From contig JAISML010000012.1 in NCBI GenBank assembly GCA_031276775.1, positions 1-6,766 on the forward strand: a stretch of DNA of 6,766 bases, read 5' to 3'. Under the pieces are notes generated by a model. That model was not told where the DNA came from. It saw only the letters and a program-made list of their open reading frames with translations, and did no database searches. This document shows, piece by piece, positions 1 to 5,677 of this stretch. Every line of letters begins with the position of its first letter. The stretch's first letter is position 1. The stretch is from Eubacteriales Family XIII. Incertae Sedis bacterium (GTDB lineage Bacteria; Bacillota; Clostridia; Peptostreptococcales; Anaerovoracaceae). The position numbers and the translations under genes were made by a program.

Positions 1-2219
1 GGCAGAGCGTACTTTCGGATGTTCGAGAGCAGGTTGTCCACCACCCGCCACAGGAGCCGGCTGTCCGCAAACACACAACAGCTCTTCCCGTTTACGATAA
101 TTTCCAATTCCGCGGCGGCGAAGCCTTCCGCCATTTCGGCGATTTCCTGATTCAGGAGCGCGAGCAGATCGAGCCTCTCCCTGCGCACGGGCATGGTTCC
201 GCTGGACGCTTTCGCCGCGTCGAAGAGATCGTCGGTGAGTTTTTGTAGCCTCCGACCTTTCTCATCGATGATATCCAAATAACCGCTCGCGTTTTTGCTC
301 CGGAGTCCTTCCTTTTTGAGCAGGTCGGTATAGGTGATGATGGAGGTAAGCGGCGTTTTGAGGTCGTGGCTCACGTTCGAGATGAGATCCGTCTTGAGCC
401 TTTGATTCTTCAACTCGTTCTGCACGGCGATGTTCGCCGCGGATCCTATCGCGTTGACGCGCCGCGCAAGCTCGTCAAACTCGGAGCGCGCCGTCTCCTC
501 CACCGGTATGCGCCAAAGCAGGTTGCCGCGCGAAATCTCCCCGATCCCCCGTTGCAATCTGTCGTACTTCCTGACTCTTTGATGGGCAAACAAAAGAGAC
601 AGCGCAAAGACGGAAGCCAGGGGCAACAGGACAAAGGGACCGGAATGGACGCCGGCATAGGGGAGAAGCATGCCGCAGAACGCGGACGCGCAGCACAGCA
701 GTCCCACGAGCAACAGGGTCTTTGCGAAAGGGTTGCGCCCGTCAAAACCGGATTTAACGGTGCGCAAAAGCGCCACGACGGCTCTGCGCAGGAGGGAAAG
801 CGTCAGCCAAACGAGCGACCGTTTGGGAAGCAAGCCGCTTTTGATCAGCCTGACGATCGATAGGAAGAACCAGAGAAGGATTGCCGCGCACAGTGCGATC
901 AACCCCGTGAAAGCGATAAAATACAGTAAGGTGTTCCCCTTTGAAAAATCAAATCCGTGATCCCGGAGGACTGCGCGCAGACCTCCTTCAAACTCCCTTC
1001 CCGCATTTGCGGACACAAACAGCACGAAGAAGATCAACACCGCCTGCAACTCCGCAAAGATCCTGTCGAGCGCATACAAACGCCTTGTACCGTCCGCGCC
1101 TTTTCGACCCGTTGCGGCGGAGAGCCAAATCAGAAGGATCAGAACCGCCGCCATCATGCACAGCGCCGGGATGAAATGTTGCCGGACAGATGTTCTCATC
1201 TGCGTCATCGCTTCCGTTCGGGAAGCGATGGTTTCCCGCCCATACGCGAGGAATACGGACATATCCTCGGACAATCCGTCCCGGTCCCAAACGCCCTCGG
1301 GGGTTTCCCGCACGGATCCCCTTTCAAAGATGAAATGTGCGGGAGCGGAAGCAAACGCGGATCGTTCGCCCGGATGGCGCGCCCCGTTCAATGGTACATT
1401 GGCGATGGACGTTTGATCGTTCCCCATAAAATACAGGATATCGCCCGATTCAAGCGGCGCAATCTCCGCTCCGAACCCTCGCAAACGCTCTTTGTCGAAA
1501 GATTCCCGGACCTGCGCAAGTTGCTTCCCGTAGCGTTTTTCAAATGCCTCCTTTACGCCGGGCGCGTCGAATGGCAATGGCTCCCTCTCAGTGATCGTAT
1601 GGTCGCCGTCACGAAATGTCCGTTCCCTGACGAGCGCGGGATCGAGGATCGCAGCCGGAATATCGAAAACGACGGAGTTTTCCGACTCCGGTTCACCGCC
1701 GTCGGACACGATCCTCCGGTACGCGGTGGCGGGGTCGCCGAAATCCGACATCGGCTGGGGCTGCTCCCCTGCGCCGGCGTCCGTTCCGTCCGGATTCCCG
1801 TCTGCGGATATCGGTTCCGCAGGTTTGGTGTAAGCAAACCATTCGGCTCGGATGATGTCACAAATATCCCTGTGGATGTCGCGTTTGATCGTCTCAAACG
1901 ACTTTGCGGCCAAGGGATCGGCTTCCGGCCTGTAGTCCGGTTTCCGCGGATCGAGACCGTACGCCTCATACAAACTCACGAGTCGCCGCATGTCGTTGTT
2001 CACCATAAATTGAAAGCTGTCGGTTTCAAAATACGGTTTGTCGAGGACCAGATCGCCCACGCTGACCCATCCCAAACCGGCTTCGCCCCGAAACCAATTC
2101 TCTCTTTCATCTCCGATCAGGATAAGCGCCGCCGCGCCCGCCGTCAGCGCCGCGACAAGAACGGAAGCGATCAAACGCGCGACGAACCGGTCACCCAATT
2201 TTTTCGATTTTGTATCCAA
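1..2219 (-). CDS. Large multi-pass membrane sensor histidine kinase (C-terminus cut by window edge)
   Basis: Sensor kinase of a two-component system; it would autophosphorylate on His and pass phosphate to the response regulator encoded just upstream. I read one uninterrupted frame of 739 codons from a TTG at 2219 to the left edge. The sequence shows a first membrane segment at about residues 12-35, a large extracytoplasmic region at about 36-347 with a D/G/P/Q-rich linker near 137-160, then five more hydrophobic segments (about 349-371, 390-405, 430-458, 501-520, 527-545). A HAMP-like linker follows (about 547-600), then the H-box SHDLKTPL with His618, and an N-box around RVVDNLLSN (Asn729, Asn733). 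The G-boxes lie off the window. The TTG at 2219 is preceded by AAGGTGG; a TTG at 2198 is an alternative without a good ribosome binding site. The coding start overlaps the regulator's end by 29 bases, so the two are probably translationally coupled. The ligand is unknown. Confidence 0.9.
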   Translation of the reverse strand, partial: MDTKSKKLGDRFVARLIASVLVAALTAGAAALILIGDERENWFRGEAGLGWVSVGDLVLDKPYFETDSFQFMVNNDMRRLVSLYEAYGLDPRKPDYRPEADPLAAKSFETIKRDIHRDICDIIRAEWFAYTKPAEPISADGNPDGTDAGAGEQPQPMSDFGDPATAYRRIVSDGGEPESENSVVFDIPAAILDPALVRERTFRDGDHTITEREPLPFDAPGVKEAFEKRYGKQLAQVRESFDKERLRGFGAEIAPLESGDILYFMGNDQTSIANVPLNGARHPGERSAFASAPAHFIFERGSVRETPEGVWDRDGLSEDMSVFLAYGRETIASRTEAMTQMRTSVRQHFIPALCMMAAVLILLIWLSAATGRKGADGTRRLYALDRIFAELQAVLIFFVLFVSANAGREFEGGLRAVLRDHGFDFSKGNTLLYFIAFTGLIALCAAILLWFFLSIVRLIKSGLLPKRSLVWLTLSLLRRAVVALLRTVKSGFDGRNPFAKTLLLVGLLCCASAFCGMLLPYAGVHSGPFVLLPLASVFALSLLFAHQRVRKYDRLQRGIGEISRGNLLWRIPVEETARSEFDELARRVNAIGSAANIAVQNELKNQRLKTDLISNVSHDLKTPLTSIITYTDLLKKEGLRSKNASGYLDIIDEKGRRLQKLTDDLFDAAKASSGTMPVRRERLDLLALLNQEIAEMAEGFAAAELEIIVNGKSCCVFADSRLLWRVVDNLLSNIRKYAL

Positions 2220-2883
2220 TGCCCCACACCACCTTCAAATACCTCGGATTGCCGGGATCGATTTCTATCTTTTCCCGTATCCTCCTGATGTGTACGGCAA
2301 CGGTATTTTCGGGACTGTAAGCCGGTTCGTTCCAGACGGATTCGTAGATCTGTTCCATGGAAAACACCCGTCCCGCATACTGTGCCAACAACCGGACAAT
2401 CCCAAATTCAATGGGCGTGCAAGCCACAGGTTCCCCGTCCAACGTCACCGTTTTCGCCTCGTCGTCCACACAGAGACCCCCGGTCTTATAAATGCCGGTT
2501 TTTTTCTCCATGCTTCCGAGTTCGGTGTACCTTCTGATGAGGGAGCGTACCCGCGCCATCAGTTCCAGAGGGTTGAAGGGTTTGGTCACATAATCGTCGG
2601 CGCCGACGTTCAGACCCGTGACTTTGTCGTAGTCTTCGGATTTTGCCGAAAGCATGATGATGGGGATGTTCCTGCGCTCCCGAATGCTCATGGTCGCCCT
2701 GATGCCGTCCATCTTTGGCATCATCACGTCCATGATGATGAGATGGATGTCCCCGCCAGACACCGCCGCCAACGCTTCCTCTCCGTCGTACGCTTTGCGC
2801 ACGGCGTACCCTTCCGCGGTGAGATAGATATCCACGGCGTCCGCGATGTCCCTGTCGTCGTCAACCACGAGAATGTTATACAC
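2191..2883 (-). CDS. OmpR/VanR-family response regulator
   Basis: DNA-binding response regulator, cytoplasmic, 230 residues, the usual size for this family. The receiver domain (about 1-115) has the acidic pair Asp8/Asp9, the phosphoacceptor Asp52 in IIMDVMMPKMDG, Ser79 and Lys101 in TKPF. The C-terminal winged helix (about 130-228) ends with VWGIGYKIEKIG, typical of OmpR-type effector domains. I chose the GTG at 2883 because GGAG lies six bases upstream and because MxNILVVDDD is where the family normally begins; an ATG-like extension to 2907 would add eight residues before the domain. The gene directly precedes the sensor kinase and overlaps it, so they form a pair. It most resembles VanR-like regulators in general, but this does not identify its target genes. 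A direct repeat about 95 bases upstream of the start may be its own binding site. Confidence 0.93.
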   Translation of the reverse strand: MYNILVVDDDRDIADAVDIYLTAEGYAVRKAYDGEEALAAVSGGDIHLIIMDVMMPKMDGIRATMSIRERRNIPIIMLSAKSEDYDKVTGLNVGADDYVTKPFNPLELMARVRSLIRRYTELGSMEKKTGIYKTGGLCVDDEAKTVTLDGEPVACTPIEFGIVRLLAQYAGRVFSMEQIYESVWNEPAYSPENTVAVHIRRIREKIEIDPGNPRYLKVVWGIGYKIEKIG

Positions 2884-2913
2884 CCAAAACTCCGTTCCCG
2901 TACACACAATCGC

Positions 2914-2932
2914 GCCGGCCCCATTGCCGGCC
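2914..2932 (-). other. GC-rich hairpin in the leader of the response regulator gene
   Basis: GCCGGC occurs twice, at 2914-2919 and 2926-2931, separated by six bases. Because GCCGGC is its own reverse complement, the transcript can fold into a six-base-pair stem with a six-base loop. It lies about 30 bases upstream of the regulator's GTG. It has no trailing U run, so it is not an intrinsic terminator; it might sit near the 5' end of the mRNA. Confidence 0.35.
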
Positions 2933-2939
2933 TACATGG

Positions 2940-2993
2940 ATACTATCGGATCGATCTTAACAAATACCGTATCCGCTTCTTACGTTTTTCTTA
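2940..2993 (-). promoter_or_regulatory. Candidate autoregulated promoter with tandem operator half-sites upstream of the response regulator
   Basis: On the minus strand TAAGAA occurs at 2993-2988 and again at 2982-2977, exactly 11 bases apart, the spacing by which OmpR/PhoB-type regulators bind as head-to-tail dimers on one face of the helix. A related TTAAGAT is at 2960-2954. A weak -10-like TAGTAT lies at 2945-2940 with no good -35, which is what an activator-dependent promoter often looks like. The second half-site, CGTAAGAA, also recalls motifs reported for VanR-type regulators, from memory only. Binding by the neighbouring regulator is an inference. Confidence 0.4.
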
Positions 2994-3034
2994 AGGGAGC
3001 GGCGACGAATATCCCAAGGAGCGCGACGGGTACT

Positions 3035-3100
3035 GCAAAGCCCCAATGGGGCGGCGGCAAAGCCCCAATGGAGCGCCGGCAAAGCCCCAATGGAGCGCCG
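3035..3100. repeat. Three tandem copies of a 22-bp repeat
   Basis: Units at 3035-3056, 3057-3078 and 3079-3100 begin GCAAAGCCCCAATGG. Units two and three are identical; unit one differs at two bases. A fourth start, GCGAATGCC, decays at 3101. Unit one holds a perfect small palindrome, GCCCC-AAT-GGGGC. The array lies between the small membrane peptide gene and the regulator's candidate promoter. No coding frame is evident through it and no U-tract follows, so I treat it as a non-coding minisatellite of unknown role. Confidence 0.85.
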
Positions 3101-3135
3101 GCGAATGCCTGTCGGTCATGGACGGAGTTCGCGGC

Positions 3136-3243
3136 TCACGCGATGAACGAGAACGCGTATACGATGGATGTGACCACCATGGCGATGATGACCGTGGCGG
3201 CGATGATGGCAAACAATTTTTTGTGTTTCTGAAAATTATACAT
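3136..3243 (-). CDS. Small single-pass membrane peptide, 35 residues
   Basis: A short reading frame begins with ATG three bases after the stop of the DUF1934 gene and ends at TGA 3136-3138. The peptide has a basic head (residues 1-9, MYNFQKHKK) followed by one long hydrophobic stretch (about 10-33, rich in Ile, Val and Ala) with no charged residue, so it should insert as a single transmembrane helix with a cytoplasmic N-terminus. There is no clear ribosome binding site; its position right after the upstream stop suggests translational reinitiation. By architecture only it recalls small Bacillota membrane miniproteins such as Prli42, but I see no sequence match that would justify that name. 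It would be the last gene of the ligase transcription unit. Confidence 0.6.
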   Translation of the reverse strand: MYNFQKHKKLFAIIAATVIIAMVVTSIVYAFSFIA

Positions 3244-3246
3244 GAT

Positions 3247-3684
3247 TCACAGTATTTCGATGCTCAACATACTGCGGTTTTCCGCAAGCCCCTTGAGGCT
3301 GACATTGTAGTCGATGTCGATCGAACCTTCCCCGTTCTCCTTCATCCGATTGTTGATCGCGTTGGTCAGCACCTCCATTTCCACGGAACCGAAAGGGGTT
3401 TCGTAGTAGCCGTTGATCCGCTTGCCTTTTTCAAAGCTGATGGCGGTCTCGACGCCGACGTCCTCCCCGTACCGTTTCATTTTGATCGTGTCGCCCGTGA
3501 TCTTCAGGCTCGTGGTGCAACCTTCCATGCCTGAAAATTCGCTCTCCTCGTAGACCAAATACAGGGAATCCCCTTTCCGGTAGAACTTGCCTTCGGTGAT
3601 GAATTCCAAAGCGGCGGATGCGTCCGCGCTCCCGTCACCGGACACGATCTGATTACCGATTATTTTTAGCAAGATGTCTTTCAT
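3247..3684 (-). CDS. DUF1934 (YwiB-family) protein
   Basis: A 145-residue cytoplasmic protein without signal peptide or membrane segment. It matches the DUF1934/YwiB family (calycin-like beta-barrel fold) through GKFYRKGDSLYLVYEE (about 32-47), the alternating strands that follow, YETPFG (94-99), and a C-terminal half ending in IDYNVSLKG and an ILE-rich last strand. The family's biochemical function is not established. I chose the ATG at 3684 because AAGG lies seven bases upstream and the protein then starts MKDILLKI; a TTG two codons earlier is also open. Its first 32 bases overlap the end of the ligase gene, indicating coupled expression. Length is normal and no key region is missing. Confidence 0.87.
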   Translation of the reverse strand: MKDILLKIIGNQIVSGDGSADASAALEFITEGKFYRKGDSLYLVYEESEFSGMEGCTTSLKITGDTIKMKRYGEDVGVETAISFEKGKRINGYYETPFGSVEMEVLTNAINNRMKENGEGSIDIDYNVSLKGLAENRSMLSIEIL

Positions 3685-4720
3685 AACCAAGCCTTATTAT
3701 CCTTTCAATCAGTTCGGGGTACGTCACCCCTTTCGCCTGCCACAGCAACGGAAACATGCTGTAGATCGTAAACCCGGGGATGGTGTTCATTTCGTTCAGG
3801 TATATCCTGCCCGTGTTCTCCTCAAGGAAAAAATCGATCCGCGCAAAACCCGCGCCGCCCAGCGTTTTGTACGCCCGTGTCGCCAACGCGCCGATCTCCC
3901 GCGCCGTTTGTTCGGGAATGTCCGCCGGTATGCTCAGCCCGGCGGCGCCCTCTTTGTACTTGGAGTTGTAGTCGTAAAATTCGCTCCCGCACACAATTTC
4001 CCCGATTGCGCCCACGCGCGGCTCCTCGTTGCCCAAGACGGCGGCTTCCAATTCCCTGCCGACCACCGCTTCCTCGATGAGAACCCTGCTGTCATAGCGC
4101 AAAGCCTGCTCGATGGCGCGCGCGAGCCCGTCCCTGTCCCGCGCTTTGGCGACGCCGACGCTGCTTCCCATGTTGGCCGGCTTGACGAACACGGGATAGG
4201 TGAGCGTCTCCCCGATTCCGTCCAATTCCCGTTCGCGGTCTTGCGCAAAATCAAACGCGTAAGTCGCAACGTGTCTGCACACGGGCAAGCCCGCCCGGAT
4301 CAGCATGTCTTTCGTGAATATCTTGTCCATCGAAATGGCGGAACATGCCACATTGCAACCCGCGTAAGGCATGTCCAACATCTCGAACAACCCCTGGATC
4401 GTTCCGTCCTCCCCGTAAGGACCGTGCAACAGCGGGAAAGCAAAATCCACGAGGCGGCCGAATTCCCCCAAATCGATGCGCCGCGCGACGGGCGTTTCTT
4501 CCCCCTGTCCCGGTATCAAAAACCCCAGGCGCTCGTCGTCCAGCGTTTTGAGCCCGCTCATGTCCGCAGTGATGTGAAACCATTCCCCGCTCCTGTTGAT
4601 CCCGATCGGAACGATCTCATACCGTCCGCGATCCGCGGCGTCCATGACCGATGCGGCGGACAGGACGGAAACCTCATGTTCCCGGGATCTGCCCCCGAAT
4701 ATGATACCGATTTTATTCAT
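3653..4720 (-). CDS. ddl: D-alanine--D-alanine ligase
   Basis: Cytoplasmic ATP-grasp enzyme of 355 residues joining two D-alanines for the peptidoglycan pentapeptide. Visible hallmarks are IIFGGRSREHEVS (6-18, with the substrate-binding Glu16), HGPYGEDGTIQG (99-110), SMDK (130-133), KPANMGSSVGV (180-190, with the serine pair), an omega loop FYDYNSKY (248-255), FARIDFFL (292-299) and LNEMNTIPGFT (308-318), which carries the metal ligands Glu310 and Asn312. Lys254-Tyr255 corresponds to the Lys-Tyr of ordinary D-Ala:D-Ala enzymes; D-Ala:D-Lac ligases such as VanA lack this Tyr. So I call housekeeping Ddl, not a resistance ligase. The ATG at 4720 is fixed by the conserved N-terminus. There is no ribosome binding site before it, and a -10 box sits only six bases away. 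The gene overlaps the DUF1934 gene downstream. Confidence 0.95.
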   Translation of the reverse strand: MNKIGIIFGGRSREHEVSVLSAASVMDAADRGRYEIVPIGINRSGEWFHITADMSGLKTLDDERLGFLIPGQGEETPVARRIDLGEFGRLVDFAFPLLHGPYGEDGTIQGLFEMLDMPYAGCNVACSAISMDKIFTKDMLIRAGLPVCRHVATYAFDFAQDRERELDGIGETLTYPVFVKPANMGSSVGVAKARDRDGLARAIEQALRYDSRVLIEEAVVGRELEAAVLGNEEPRVGAIGEIVCGSEFYDYNSKYKEGAAGLSIPADIPEQTAREIGALATRAYKTLGGAGFARIDFFLEENTGRIYLNEMNTIPGFTIYSMFPLLWQAKGVTYPELIERIIRLGYERHLAKNNR

Positions 4721-4726
4721 ACGCCG

Positions 4727-4755
4727 ATTATATCATGCCGCCGAAGCGCCCGCAA
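4727..4755 (-). promoter_or_regulatory. Extended -10 promoter for the ligase gene
   Basis: On the minus strand TGATATAAT (4735-4727) is a perfect consensus -10 with the extended TG element. TTGCGG at 4755-4750 is a partial -35 at 17 bases. Only six bases separate the -10 from the ligase ATG at 4720, so the start of transcription would fall at or within a base or two of the start codon, giving a leaderless mRNA. This agrees with the absence of a ribosome binding site. Confidence 0.65.
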
Positions 4756-4880
4756 CAGAAACGCGCGCGGCCTTCGGTCAACGCCCTTGCCCAAAGGACG
4801 TTAGGTCGCTCCGCCGTCGCAGTCGCGGGTGTCGCGTAGGTGAGTGGCAACATGTGTTTCGGCGCTATTCTTTTGAGTCA

Positions 4881-5648
4881 ATGCGGTCTGTGGTCAACGG
4901 CGGGGTGGTTGTAGCGGTCCCCATCATTGATCACGTGCTGATCGAAGCGGAGTTGTTTGAATTGGAGTTTGAGCCGTTTTGGGCGTTTCACTGGGATTCC
5001 GGGGATGGCCGGAAACAGCAGGCGGAGGATTCGGAGCCTTCGGGCGGCGCTGACAAAGAAGGTATTGCCGGCGGCGCCTACACCACCCAACGCGCAGGGC
5101 TTGCACACCGGACGCGTCCAAGCGAGGCGATAGGTCCCGTATTCACCTTTGACTACCCCGGCAACTGGACGCTTGAGGTCACAGAGCTTTCCGAGACTAC
5201 CGAACAGGTCACCTTGACCAACGGGCGCGGTGCAGAGATCATCTACTATGACACGCCGGAAAACCCCGGCGGTTTGGGCCGCTTCATGACACGGGCAGAG
5301 ATAACCAAGGCCGCAGATTCCCGGTTTGTCCCCGTCTCGGCAGAGGTCGGCGCCATCACTGCCGTGCTTGGGAAGATGATGGTCGCAAAAGTCTATACGA
5401 CCGGCGAACTTTTCATGGACACGGATTCTGATTACCACGATACCGGCGGCGCCACAAGCTATGCCGTCCTGCCCGAATCGTGGCTCGGGAAGCGTGACGG
5501 TCTGCGAGGACATTACATGGTCGCCCTGTCTTTTGACTACGCCGGTCTGCATTCCTTTACCTGCACCGCCCCGGAAGGCGGGTTTGTCGGTGGTGAGGAA
5601 CAGGAAGTGATACAGATACTTTCAAGCTTCAGAGGGGGTCAGCCATGA
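4881..5648 (+). CDS. Orphan extracytoplasmic-domain protein with uncertain or decayed N-terminus
   Basis: From ATG 4881 the frame gives 255 residues. The C-terminal part (about 86-252) looks like an intact globular domain, beginning FTFDYPGNW and ending EEQEVIQILSSFR; this FDYP..W entry is typical of small PsbP/Mog1-like domains found in Bacillota lipoproteins. Residues 39-80 resemble the Gly/Glu/Ser-rich spacer that follows a lipobox. What is missing is the signal peptide and lipobox Cys: residues 1-38 are acidic and aromatic, not a secretion signal. The ATG has no good ribosome binding site. A good one (AGGTGAG) precedes ATG 4852 in another frame, which stops after 20 codons. Starts at GTG 4935 or TTG 4953/4962 are possible. 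The gene may be a 5'-damaged remnant; the domain itself has no stop or frameshift. It is on the opposite strand to all its neighbours. Function unknown. Confidence 0.55.
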   Translation: MRSVVNGGVVVAVPIIDHVLIEAELFELEFEPFWAFHWDSGDGRKQQAEDSEPSGGADKEGIAGGAYTTQRAGLAHRTRPSEAIGPVFTFDYPGNWTLEVTELSETTEQVTLTNGRGAEIIYYDTPENPGGLGRFMTRAEITKAADSRFVPVSAEVGAITAVLGKMMVAKVYTTGELFMDTDSDYHDTGGATSYAVLPESWLGKRDGLRGHYMVALSFDYAGLHSFTCTAPEGGFVGGEEQEVIQILSSFRGGQP

Positions 5649-5677
5649 CCGGGCTCATTACAGCCCGTACTTCCTGA
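5630..5677 (+). pseudogene. Ribosome binding site and first codons of a missing downstream gene
   Basis: A strong purine tract, AGAGGGGGT, lies five bases before ATG 5645, which overlaps the preceding stop as ATGA, the classic sign of a coupled next gene. The frame reads MTGLITARTS and then stops at 5675-5677. From 5658 onward these bases are the end of the sigma-54 activator gene on the other strand. This is best explained as the junction at which a second gene of a plus-strand operon was lost. Confidence 0.4.

Noticed and set aside
957..2288. A long plus-strand open frame of 443 codons
   Set aside because: It is antisense to the kinase frame, its product is rich in Arg, Pro and Ser without domain features, and the minus-strand frame has clear H-box, N-box and membrane segments.
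2038..2994. A 318-codon plus-strand open frame over the response regulator
   Set aside because: Antisense to a regulator with all receiver and winged-helix residues in place.
3036..3056. Intrinsic terminator for the ligase unit in the first repeat unit
   Set aside because: The stem is only five base pairs with a three-base loop and is followed by just three T on the minus strand, too weak to call.
3035..3100. CRISPR array
   Set aside because: The copies are directly abutting with no spacers and only 22 bp long; this is a simple tandem repeat.
3674..4804. A 376-codon plus-strand open frame
   Set aside because: It is the antisense shadow of the ligase gene, whose conserved motifs run through the whole minus-strand frame.
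4596..4880. Extension of the plus-strand gene upstream to ATG 4596
   Set aside because: It would overlap the conserved N-terminus of the ligase by 125 bases and adds an Arg-rich, low-quality sequence with no signal peptide.
4878..5552. A 224-codon minus-strand open frame opposite the plus-strand gene
   Set aside because: The product has no coherent domain, while the plus strand shows an alternating-strand domain with a plausible C-terminus; no ribosome binding site seen.
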